From Collinsella aerofaciens (GTDB lineage Bacteria; Actinomycetota; Coriobacteriia; Coriobacteriales; Coriobacteriaceae), in NCBI RefSeq assembly GCF_015554145.1, contig NZ_JADNHZ010000014.1, positions 1-64,000 of the forward strand: 64,000 nucleotides of DNA. The letters are read 5' to 3'. The notes beneath the pieces were generated by a model, which was not told where the DNA came from, ran no database searches, and saw only the letters and a program-made list of their open reading frames with translations. The translations under genes were made by a program, and so were the position numbers. Shown piece after piece: positions 41,597-49,204 of this stretch (position 1 is the stretch's first letter; the number at the start of each line of letters is the position of its first letter).

Positions 41597-43102
41597 ATGC
41601 CCAAGAAGCACCTCGATTTCAAGCGCATGCTTGACGATACTGATTTTTCTGACCCCTCAAGTATCGAGCGCTACGCTGCCAATCTCGATGGCATGACCTT
41701 TCGCGATATTCTCGAGCTTGGCATTGCGCCGGAGGGGGAGAGTGCGCCCAAGGACTTCGGGTCTAAGAAGTACAAGGGCGGTATGGGGACCCTTATCGAG
41801 GAGCGATACTTTGGCTACAAGGCCAACAGCGATGATCGACCGGATTTTCCCGAGGCGGGCGTCGAGCTCAAGGCAACGTGTTTTGACGTGCTTAAAGACG
41901 GTCGTAAGTCTGCCGGCGAGCGCCTCGTTCTGACGATGATTCCTTACGATCGTCCGGTTTCGCTTGATTATGACAACTCACATCTCAAGACCAAGCTCAG
42001 CAATATCCTGCTGATCTACTACGGCCGCGACCGCTCCATCGATAAATACGACCAGCGCATTGAACGTGCAGTCATGGTTCGCCTGCCCGAAGAGGACATG
42101 AAGATCATCCGCGCCGACTATGAGAAGATTATTTCGTACATTCAAGATGGCCGCGCGGATGAGCTATCGGAGGGTATGACCACCTACTTAGGTGCCTGCA
42201 CCAAGGGCGCAACCGAAGCGACAATGTGGGTTGACCAGTATTACGAGTACGTTAATACCGATACGGGCGAGATCGAGCGCCGTCGCGCGAAGCGTCGTGC
42301 CTTTTCGCTCAAGCGCTCGTACATGGACTACGTGCTCCACACCTATGTCCTCGGTGCACCGCGCGTCGGCGAAAGCATCGTTCAGGCTGGCGACGAGTCC
42401 ATTGATTTCGAAAGCTACGTTACTGCGCTTATCGAGCGCCACTATGGCGAGACCGATCGCCAGATTGCGGAGCAGTACGGCCTGGAGTATACGGGCAACA
42501 AAGCGCAATGGACAACACTCGTTTATCGAATGCTCGGCATAAAAAGCAATGCTGCCGAGGAGTTCGTTAAGGCGGGGATTTCCGTTCGAACTGTTCGCGT
42601 TAATAAAAATGGCCACATCGAGCAGGCAATGTCTTTCCCTCCGTTTGAGTTTAAGCAGCTAATCAATGAGGATTGGGAAACGTCTTCCTTCCGTGCGCGC
42701 CTTGAGACCAACCGTTTCTTCTTTGTCGTGTTCCGTGAGGACCACGAGGGGGAGTGGCGCCTTGACCGCTGCCTATTCTGGGCAATGCCGGCAAACGAAA
42801 TCGAAGGCCCCGCAAAGGCTTGCTGGGACGAGACACGAAAGGTCATTCGCAAGGGCGTTGAGCTCAATCCGTATCGGGATGCAAGTGGAAAGCTCAAGGT
42901 GACCAACAATCTGCCCGGTATGGCGGATAACCCGATTGTCCACGTTCGCCCGCATACGTCAAAAGCGGCTTACAAGTTTGCCGATGGAACAGATATCGGT
43001 GACATCGCAAGGAATGCTTACGAACTGCCCGACGGGCGCTGGATGACGAAGCAATCGTTCTGGTTCAACAAGGGTTACCTGGAGCACATTCTGGGGCTGT
43101 AG
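41597..43102 (+). CDS. Sau3AI-like type II restriction endonuclease
   Basis: A 501-residue protein of the Sau3AI/MutH nuclease family. The catalytic core is near residues 70-92: YKGGMGTLIEERYFGYK, then DFPEAGVELKAT, which supplies the D...ExK metal site. A second MutH-like half follows in the C-terminal part (FEFKQLINEDWETSSF, RFFFVVF), as in Sau3AI, where it is an inactive DNA-binding copy. Sau3AI cuts before GATC, so that is the expected site. GGAGG precedes ATG 41597; the frame from 41555 has no such signal. Divergent methyltransferase upstream completes the system. Confidence 0.9.
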   Translation: MPKKHLDFKRMLDDTDFSDPSSIERYAANLDGMTFRDILELGIAPEGESAPKDFGSKKYKGGMGTLIEERYFGYKANSDDRPDFPEAGVELKATCFDVLKDGRKSAGERLVLTMIPYDRPVSLDYDNSHLKTKLSNILLIYYGRDRSIDKYDQRIERAVMVRLPEEDMKIIRADYEKIISYIQDGRADELSEGMTTYLGACTKGATEATMWVDQYYEYVNTDTGEIERRRAKRRAFSLKRSYMDYVLHTYVLGAPRVGESIVQAGDESIDFESYVTALIERHYGETDRQIAEQYGLEYTGNKAQWTTLVYRMLGIKSNAAEEFVKAGISVRTVRVNKNGHIEQAMSFPPFEFKQLINEDWETSSFRARLETNRFFFVVFREDHEGEWRLDRCLFWAMPANEIEGPAKACWDETRKVIRKGVELNPYRDASGKLKVTNNLPGMADNPIVHVRPHTSKAAYKFADGTDIGDIARNAYELPDGRWMTKQSFWFNKGYLEHILGL

Positions 43103-43158
43103 CGTTTTGGGATTGTTTAACGATCGAGCTCCTGCTCCTCAATGCCTCGATGTCATCT

Positions 43159-43845
43159 CTACAAATAAATCCCCTCACCGAGTTGCTTGTGGAACTCGGC
43201 GTGATGGTCACGTGCCCAGGTAAAGAGCGCCTGGTCAAAGTCAGTGCGCGTAGCCGGGACGCCAAAGACGCCGGCAACTTCGACGCGCACAAACTCCAGT
43301 GCCGGCAGCTTGTTGATGGCAGTGAGGGCAAACGGGGATGAGGGCTCCTCGAACAGATAGCGGCTGCCTTGCAGCGCATCGCAACTGGTGCACGTGTTGC
43401 CGAGCGACGGGGCTTTGGAGGCTCGCGCGCCCACGGGCTTGTAGCCGCAGCGCTTATGAAGGTAGTCGCGGATCTCGCCCGGCGCGCAGCCAAGAGCGGG
43501 CACGATGGCGAGTGCGTTGGCGTTGGCCGTGTCGATGACAATGTGCCCGGCTTCGTTGGGCGCGTGTGCGATGGCGATGCTCTTGTCGTTATCGGTTCGA
43601 TAGGGAATGCCGAAGGCCGCGACCGAGGTCTCTTTGTGACACTTCCAGCACTCGCGCTTGCCCAGTACTAGATATATATACGGCGCTGAGGGGTCGGATC
43701 GGTCAACACCGGGCAGCCACTCGGCAAAGGGCTCGGGGTTGACGCCGCTGGGTACATACCAGATCTTCTTGGTCCGGTCCCATTTGGCGCCCAGCGCCTT
43801 GGCTTCTTCTTTGTGCGAAAAGGGGACATCGAGCTCGGTGCGCAT
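43159..43845 (-). CDS. DUF5710-containing protein with Cys motifs
   Basis: A 228-residue protein. The N-terminal part, LDVPFSHKEEAKALGAKWD with WYVP and FAEWLP, is a DUF5710-type domain often found in proteins of mobile and DNA-handling contexts. The rest has CWKCHKET and CTSCDALQGSRYLFEEP, which could bind zinc. Function is unknown. AAGGAG precedes the ATG at 43845. It is convergent with the restriction gene and next to tRNA-Val, at the edge of the variable block. Confidence 0.75.
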   Translation of the reverse strand: MRTELDVPFSHKEEAKALGAKWDRTKKIWYVPSGVNPEPFAEWLPGVDRSDPSAPYIYLVLGKRECWKCHKETSVAAFGIPYRTDNDKSIAIAHAPNEAGHIVIDTANANALAIVPALGCAPGEIRDYLHKRCGYKPVGARASKAPSLGNTCTSCDALQGSRYLFEEPSSPFALTAINKLPALEFVRVEVAGVFGVPATRTDFDQALFTWARDHHAEFHKQLGEGIYL

Positions 43846-44117
43846 GGCGGCTCCTTGGTGCTGCAGGTGCAAGTGGCTCAAGGATACCGCAGAGCGCAGA
43901 CATCGCGGCGTTTTGCTGAGAAGCTGCGGCTCGGATGGGTTCGAGACGCGTTGGTCTCGGCCTCGGTGGCTATTGGGCGGTTGGAGCAGTTTGCGGCGCA
44001 GTTTTGTGCCTGGCTATTGTTGATGTTGGGGTATTGAATTTATTTGGCAGCCATTCGTCAGGTGAATTGATGCTACGTTGCGATGATGGTTGGAGCTGCC
44101 AGCGGATTTGGCGACAT

Positions 44118-44154
44118 AAAACAAAACAGCCCAGAGACATAGCCTCTGAGCTGT
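44118..44154 (-). terminator. Terminator of tRNA-Val
   Basis: On the minus strand CAGCTCAGAGG pairs with TCTCTGGGCTG (44153-44127), with a G-T pair, and is followed by TTTTGTTTT. It starts eight bases after the tRNA end. Confidence 0.85.
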
Positions 44155-44161
44155 GAACATT

Positions 44162-44236
44162 TGGTGGGCGTTAGAAGATTTGAACTTCTGACCTCTTCCG
44201 TGTCAGGGAAGCGCTCTCCCCCTGAGCTAAACGCCC
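44162..44236 (-). tRNA. tRNA-Val (GAC anticodon)
   Basis: Read on the minus strand, the acceptor GGGCGTT (from 44236) pairs with AACGCCC. The D stem is GCTC/GAGC, the anticodon stem CTTCC/GGAAG encloses loop CTGACAC with anticodon GAC, and the T arm is AGAAG-TTCAAAT-CTTCT. The 3' CCA is encoded at 44162-44164. The GAC anticodon gives valine. Confidence 0.96.
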
Positions 44237-44265
44237 GATCAAGGGTGCGCAAGTGCGCAAGGGAT

Positions 44266-44294
44266 AATATAACGGAGCCTGAACTCGGTGGCAA
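44266..44294 (-). promoter_or_regulatory. Promoter of tRNA-Val
   Basis: On the minus strand TTGCCA (44294-44289), 17 bases, TATATT (44271-44266). The -10 is about 30 bases before the mature 5' end. Confidence 0.7.
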
Positions 44295-44495
44295 GAACAT
44301 TTTTAAAAATCGCTTGCATTGTGGTCTGGTGAGAAAAAGCCGCTCGCCGCCTGCAGGTGACCGTTTGCGGTCAAATTATCGACAAAGCGTAGACAGGTTT
44401 GTGGCAAGGTTTCAGGGAAGTATGTGCTGGCTTCACCGTCTTGCGCACGATTGCACGAGGCGTGTGCCGTTGTTTGAGTAGTATGGGGGCCGACC

Positions 44496-45230
44496 ATGAA
44501 CATGCTGGTCGTAGATGATGAGGTTGATATCGCAAATATGCTCGCGGAGTTTTTCCGCATGGAGGGCTACGAGGTTTCGGTTGCCCATGACGGGCCGTCG
44601 GCCCTGGCGGCGGCTTCTTCTGGCCCCGCCCCCGATATCATGCTGCTCGATGTAAACATGCCGGGGATGGACGGCTTCGAGGTCTGTCGCCGCGTGCGGG
44701 AGCATGTGAGCTGCCCGATCATCTTTCTAACGGCGCGCGTTGAGGATATGGACCAGCTTGATGGTTTTGCGGCGGGCGCCGATGACTACGTGCTCAAGCC
44801 TTTTTCTCTCGAGGTTCTGGGTCGTCGCGTGGCGGCGCACATGGCGCGCGAGGGAAGGGCTCGCGATCGGCAAAGCGACGGCGCCGTCCGCTTTTTTGGC
44901 GAGATGACCATCGATTACGCTCAGCGCATCGTTGAGGTTCACGGTGCGGGCGGTAATCGGGATTCGTCCGCCGGGGGCGATTCGAACGCGGTGACCGTCG
45001 ACTTGACCAAGCTCGAGTTCGACATCATCGCCCTGTTGAGCAAGCGCCCTGGCCAGGTGTTTGACCGCGATGTGATTTACGAGCGTGTGTGGGGATGGGA
45101 CGCCGCGGGTGACCCGTCGCAGGTGCGCGAGCACATTCGCCGCATTCGCAACAAGTTTACGTCGGCGGGGATCGCGGACGATCCGATCGCAACGGTATGG
45201 GGCGTGGGCTACAAGTGGGTGGCAAAGTGA
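44496..45230 (+). CDS. Response regulator, OmpR/PhoB type
   Basis: A 244-residue regulator. The receiver domain has DDEVD, the phospho-acceptor Asp in IMLLDVNMPGMDG (about residue 52), the Thr in FLTARVED and the Lys in YVLKPF (about 101). The linker is long and Gly/Ser-rich (GAGGNRDSSAGGDSN). The C-terminal winged helix has LTKLEFDIIALLSKRPGQVF and VREHIRRIRNKF. Its stop overlaps the start of the kinase gene, so the pair is translationally coupled. Possible target boxes are at 47076-47119. Confidence 0.93.
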   Translation: MNMLVVDDEVDIANMLAEFFRMEGYEVSVAHDGPSALAAASSGPAPDIMLLDVNMPGMDGFEVCRRVREHVSCPIIFLTARVEDMDQLDGFAAGADDYVLKPFSLEVLGRRVAAHMAREGRARDRQSDGAVRFFGEMTIDYAQRIVEVHGAGGNRDSSAGGDSNAVTVDLTKLEFDIIALLSKRPGQVFDRDVIYERVWGWDAAGDPSQVREHIRRIRNKFTSAGIADDPIATVWGVGYKWVAK

Positions 45231-47014
45231 CGGGTTTTGGTAAGGGCCCACGCGGGCGCCATGCGCCTCACGAAGACGGCCGAGTTGTCGCTTGCGAGGA
45301 CGGTTGTCGGGACAATGGCGGTTCTGTCCGCAGGCGCGACCGCCGCGCAGCTCGCCGCGCCGAGCGACGCGCGGCCCGCGAGCTTGAGCGCGAGCGGCTG
45401 ATACGCCTGCCGCGAAAAGAGCGCCTGCGTGCCTGGTGGAGCCTGCGGCCGTTGGGCGTGATCTTCACGGCGTATCTGGTCGCCTATCTTGTTGTCGCCA
45501 CGGTGCTTGCGCTGAGCGCCATTGAGGTACTCGCGGCTTGGAATAATGGATATTACGAACTCGAGGTGACGCTCGACAACGGTTTGACCGAGCACGGCGT
45601 GATCGATTCGGGTCCATACATCTACGACCCCACCTCTCAGCAGCTGCTTCCCGCATCCGAGCTCAACTTGCCAGGCGATGGGCCGTACGCGGTCTTCATT
45701 GCGACGGGCGATTGGGGGACCGGTAGCGATTACGTGCCGGAGGGCGGGCGCACCATCAGCACGCTGTACGCGACCGTCGACATGGTTCGTAGCGGCCAGG
45801 TGCAGCTCTACGACTGGGGGCTCAATTACAACGAGGGCTATCCGCAGGAGGAGATTCTCGAGGTGAACAGCACGATTCCAGCGGAGAACCTCGCCCACTA
45901 CGACGCGTTGAGCCGCGCGGGCCGCGCGCAGAGCGTGGAGCTGTTTGAAAACATGACGGGAGCCGATCTTGAGGAGACGTTTGGCGAGGGGCTCGTCTCG
46001 AACACTGCCTATTATGCGGCTTCACCGCCTCCCGATGGTCCGATGCCTTGGGTCCTCACGCTTGCGACGGGGCTTGTGCCCGTTTTGGCGTACGGCGGCC
46101 TGGGTTGGCTCACGTTCAAGCACTTCTACCGCGTTCACATCGCCGGGCCCTTGGGGGAGCTGGCGAGCGCCGCGGGGCGCATCGCCGGTCAGGATTTGGA
46201 TTTCTCGATCGAGCGCGTGCGGGGCAAAGAACTTGGTCGCCTGTCCGAGACACTGGAGAATATGAGGGCGTCGCTGCTCGATGCCCAGCGCGAGCTGTGG
46301 CGTACCGCCGAAGGGCGGCGTCAGCTCAATGCGGCGTTTGCGCACGACCTCCGAACGCCGATCACGGTGCTCAAGGGGACGGTCGAGATGGCGCAGATGC
46401 GCCTGCGTCGCGGCGATGAGCTCGATATTGGTTCGTTGGATGCCCTGTCGGCCCAGGTGGTGCGTTTGGAGCGGTACGCAACGGAGATGGGAGGGCTGAG
46501 CAAGCTCGAAGATCGGCCTGTAGACCGCAAGCCGCTGACGTCGCGATTCCTTGTGGATGAGCTCGAGTCGCATGCGAACGAGGTTGTTGCGGCGCGCGGG
46601 GAAGGGCTCGCGTTGAGGGTTGCAGCTGACGAAGGTGAAGATGGCGCCCGCGCCGACATGACCCACATCGATCTACCCCTGGTCGAAGAGGTCCTCGACA
46701 ACCTCTTGAGCAATGCGTGCGGCCATGCGAAGGGCGTCATCGAGGTTGAGATTTCTGTTCGAGAGGGCAGGTTGGCCCTGAGCGTTGCCGATGATGGTCC
46801 GGGCTTTACGCCCGAAGCCCTGCGGCGCGGGTGCGATCCGTTCTTTAGCGAGAACAAATCTGCCGAGCATTTTGGGCTGGGCTTGAATGTGTCGAGCATT
46901 TTGTGCGGTTTACACGGGGGAGCGCTTGAGTTAGGGAATGGTTCGACCGGCGGGGCACGTGTGACGGCGACGTTTAGCATGGGCGGCGATGGGGACGAAA
47001 CAGGGGAATTGTGA
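45227..47014 (+). CDS. Sensor histidine kinase
   Basis: A 595-residue membrane kinase. After about 75 very basic cytoplasmic residues come a membrane helix (LGVIFTAYLVAYLVVATVLA), a large extracytoplasmic sensor domain of about 180 residues, and a second helix (WVLTLATGLVPVLAYGGLGW). A HAMP region follows, then the H-box AHDLRTPITVLKGTVE (about residue 372), the N-box DNLLSNACGHA, G1 VADDGPGF and the G2 loop FGLGLNVSS. I place the start at GTG 45227, where GTGA overlaps the response-regulator stop. The input signal is unknown. Confidence 0.9.
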   Translation: MTGFGKGPRGRHAPHEDGRVVACEDGCRDNGGSVRRRDRRAARRAERRAARELERERLIRLPRKERLRAWWSLRPLGVIFTAYLVAYLVVATVLALSAIEVLAAWNNGYYELEVTLDNGLTEHGVIDSGPYIYDPTSQQLLPASELNLPGDGPYAVFIATGDWGTGSDYVPEGGRTISTLYATVDMVRSGQVQLYDWGLNYNEGYPQEEILEVNSTIPAENLAHYDALSRAGRAQSVELFENMTGADLEETFGEGLVSNTAYYAASPPPDGPMPWVLTLATGLVPVLAYGGLGWLTFKHFYRVHIAGPLGELASAAGRIAGQDLDFSIERVRGKELGRLSETLENMRASLLDAQRELWRTAEGRRQLNAAFAHDLRTPITVLKGTVEMAQMRLRRGDELDIGSLDALSAQVVRLERYATEMGGLSKLEDRPVDRKPLTSRFLVDELESHANEVVAARGEGLALRVAADEGEDGARADMTHIDLPLVEEVLDNLLSNACGHAKGVIEVEISVREGRLALSVADDGPGFTPEALRRGCDPFFSENKSAEHFGLGLNVSSILCGLHGGALELGNGSTGGARVTATFSMGGDGDETGEL

Positions 47015-47075
47015 CGAGGGCTCGCGCGCTACGCGGGCGGGCGTCGCCGGGCTCATCGAACCGTCGGCGAACCAG

Positions 47076-47119
47076 TTACCTGCTCTTACCTTAAGAATGG
47101 CTTACCTTAACGTAAGGCT
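47076..47119. promoter_or_regulatory. Direct repeats TTACCTTAA before the VTT gene
   Basis: TTACCT (47076-47081), CTTACCTTAA (47085-47094) and CTTACCTTAA (47101-47110) are followed by CGTAAG and GCTTACTG. The two perfect 10-mers are 16 bases apart. OmpR-type regulators bind direct repeats, so this may be where the upstream response regulator acts. Confidence 0.5.
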
Positions 47120-47202
47120 TACTGAATTGTCATTGCTGGTAGACAAAACATAGACACCAAGTTGCGAAACTGTCCTTGTCAGGTACACAAGGAGGTAACG
47201 CG

Positions 47203-48108
47203 ATGATGAGGATGCAGCCCGAAGCCGAAGGGTATTCCGGTCAGGTTTCTTGCGGGGGCGCCGCTCGCCGTCTTGACGTAAGCGCCTTGAGCGAGCTTCG
47301 CAATCGAGTCGCGGGCGCTCATGACGCGCTGGACGACGCCTCTTCTGCCGGCGCGCGGACCGCAAACGCCCCCTCATTCGCGACCGCTGCGGCAATGTCG
47401 GCCGAGGCCGTCGCAGAGGACGATGGTCTCGATGCCCGCCGTCGAATCCTGCGCCGTCGCGTGCTTTTGGCGCTTGCAGCCTCGGTCGCGATCCTCGCGA
47501 CTGCATGCTGGGAATACCTTCCGGGGATCTTGGCATGGCTTGCAGACCCTCAGGCGGTTCGGTCGTTCGTCGCCGACCATAGCGTGATAAGTCGTCTCGT
47601 CATGCTTGGAATCAACGTCACCCAGATCTTCTTGGCCTTTTTGCCCGGCGAGCCTGTGGAGCTGGCGAGCGGTTACGCGTTTGGCTTCTGGGAGGGGACG
47701 GCGCTGTGCCTCGTCGCCTCGGGGCTGGCGACGTCGGCGATTTATTGGGCGACGCGTCGATGGGGCTGGAGCCTGGTTGGCCTCTTCTTCGACCGCAGCC
47801 TTCTCGACCGGTTTTCGTGGCTCAATAATGCGAAGCGACTCGAGCTGGTCATGCTGGTGATTTTCTTGATCCCGGGAACCCCGAAGGACTTCTTGACGTA
47901 TTTCGCCGGCCTCACCAAGATGCGCTTCGCCCCCGTGGTGCTCATCGCAACGTTTGGGCGCATTCCCTCCATTGTGACTTCGACGGCCGCGGCATCCGCT
48001 GCGGGCAGCGGAAACTGGTTGGTGGTTGGTGTCGTCGCTGCCGTGTCACTGCTGTGCGTGGCGTTGGGCGGCTTGCTGTATCGTCGCCTGTGTGCCAAGG
48101 CGAACTGA
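47203..48108 (+). CDS. TVP38/TMEM64 family (VTT domain) membrane protein
   Basis: A 301-residue protein with a cytoplasmic N-terminal region of about 85 residues, then about six membrane segments. The VTT/SNARE-associated core has FLAFLPGEPVELASGYAFG and the conserved LIPGTPKDFLTYFAGLTKM. DedA/TVP38 proteins are thought to move lipids or carry ions; the substrate is unknown here. GGAGG ends seven bases before ATG 47203, chosen over the codon at 47176. It follows the two-component genes after a 188-base gap with candidate response-regulator boxes, so it is a likely target. Confidence 0.88.
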   Translation: MMRMQPEAEGYSGQVSCGGAARRLDVSALSELRNRVAGAHDALDDASSAGARTANAPSFATAAAMSAEAVAEDDGLDARRRILRRRVLLALAASVAILATACWEYLPGILAWLADPQAVRSFVADHSVISRLVMLGINVTQIFLAFLPGEPVELASGYAFGFWEGTALCLVASGLATSAIYWATRRWGWSLVGLFFDRSLLDRFSWLNNAKRLELVMLVIFLIPGTPKDFLTYFAGLTKMRFAPVVLIATFGRIPSIVTSTAAASAAGSGNWLVVGVVAAVSLLCVALGGLLYRRLCAKAN

Positions 48109-48183
48109 GGCGGCCGACGAGGATGTACGGCGGCTGATGGGCCTTTTGCGGCCACATCGGACCGCCGGTCGCCACAGCAATCC

Positions 48184-48261
48184 AAAACCTCCCCAACATG
48201 TGCATTCTGAAATCGAAATCTTGCGGAAACGCGAGCAAAATGCACATGCTGGGGGAGGTTT
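48184..48261. repeat. Long inverted repeat after the VTT gene
   Basis: AACCTCCCCAACATGTGCATT (within 48184-48206) pairs with AATGCACATGCTGGGGGAGG (from 48239) with two imperfections and a 32-base loop. It has no T-tract and lies between the VTT gene and a broken convergent gene. Confidence 0.72.
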
Positions 48262-48287
48262 CGAGGGTTTACGCGCTTGCGACCCCG

Positions 48288-48503
48288 CTATGCGCTCCGA
48301 TTGATGAAAAAATCGGCCATGGAGCAGAGCAGGTCAGCGGCGTTGTGCGAAATGACACCGGCCTCGGCGAGCGCGCGGCTGGTGTCTTGCGCCTCTTGTG
48401 CGAGTTTGAGTGCGAGATCACGGCACGCGTCGATGCCGCCGCCGATCTCGATGAGTTCGACGGCGCGCGCGAGGTCCGCGGGGTCGCTCGTTTTTGCTTC
48501 GAG
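48288..48503 (-). pseudogene. C-terminal fragment of a polyprenyl synthetase gene
   Basis: On the minus strand a 71-codon open stretch ends at the TAG at 48290-48288. It reads LARAVELIEIGGGIDACRD, then LALKLAQEAQDTSRALAEAG and ends LLCSMADFFINRSA. This matches the last helices of trans-isoprenyl diphosphate synthases (geranylgeranyl or farnesyl diphosphate synthase type). There is no start, and the upstream part, with the two DDxxD motifs, is missing: near 48500 the sequence changes to the transposase remnant. The gene was cut by the insertion element or by a deletion beside it. Confidence 0.7.
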
Positions 48504-48766
48504 CAGCCCCCAAGGGCCGCGGCCTCAGGTTCGACCGGCTGGCCCCGGCGGACCTGTCGCTGGCGATGTCGCACGTGAACTCCGAGCCGCGCGGCGCGCT
48601 CGGCTTCGCGACGCCCGCCCGCGCCTTCCGGGCGATGCTCGGCGGCGACGCGGCGGCGCTGCTGGAGGTGTACGGCATCGAGGACGTGCCCGTCGGCGAG
48701 CTCGACCTGACGCCGGGGCTCATCGCGCGGGCGCGCGCGGAAAGGGGCGATGCCCCGCTGTCCTAG
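48494..48766 (+). pseudogene. C-terminal fragment of an IS30-like transposase
   Basis: A 90-codon frame without its own start reads PKGRGLRFDRLAPADLSL, MSHVNSEPRGALGFATP and AFRAMLGGDAAALLEVYG. The NSEPRGALG-type segment and what follows match the C-terminus of IS30-family transposases, after the third acidic residue of the DDE site. The N-terminal DNA-binding part and the catalytic core are missing, so it is inactive. It abuts the polyprenyl synthetase fragment at about 48500. Confidence 0.68.
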
Positions 48767-49204
48767 CCTAAGGGAAAACGGAATAGACTGACCGACCGTT
48801 CGGCTGAGTCTGGGAAGAGGCGCCGGGCGGCGGGCGGAGCATGGCCACCGGACCCATCGAAACACATCTCCACCGTTCCTTCAACTGGGAAAACGGCGCC
48901 CCCGGGCCCCAGGAGGGGCCGCGGGGGCGTTCGGCTAGGTGCGGGAACGGCCTATTTGCTCAATGTGTTCGGCTGAGATCGGAAATCAACCCTTGCATTG
49001 TGGAATTCGGGGGCTTTGTCATATCCATTTCAAAAGAGCCTGCTGCCGCGATTTGACTGTCGCATAATGCAAGGCCATTGCGGTACCGAGCTATGGAAAG
49101 ACGCCTGCGGAATTGTCCTACCGATAAGCGGACAAGCCTCCGGCTGGTGCCTTCGCCGTGGTAAGGTAAGCCGAATTGTTTCCAGGCTGTTTCGGGGGAG
49201 TGGA
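48767..49204. mobile_element. Right-hand remnant of the insertion element and intergenic DNA
   Basis: No gene is supported. Three related 19-bp boxes occur in the same direction: GTTCGGCTGAGTCTGGGAA (48798-48816), GTTCGGCTAGGTGCGGGAA (48929-48947) and GTTCGGCTGAGATCGGAAA (48967-48985). They probably derive from insertion-sequence ends. A GC-rich hairpin lies at 48897-48929. From about 48990 to 49204 I see only the leader of the next gene, with GGGGGAG before its start. Confidence 0.5.

Noticed and set aside
44162-44236. Phage or island attachment site in tRNA-Val
   Set aside because: No duplicated tRNA 3' end and no integrase gene were found in the window; kept only as an island boundary suggestion.
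48842-49056. Small protein gene starting at ATG 48842
   Set aside because: It runs through the insertion-element hairpin and boxes, has no ribosome binding site and no family likeness.
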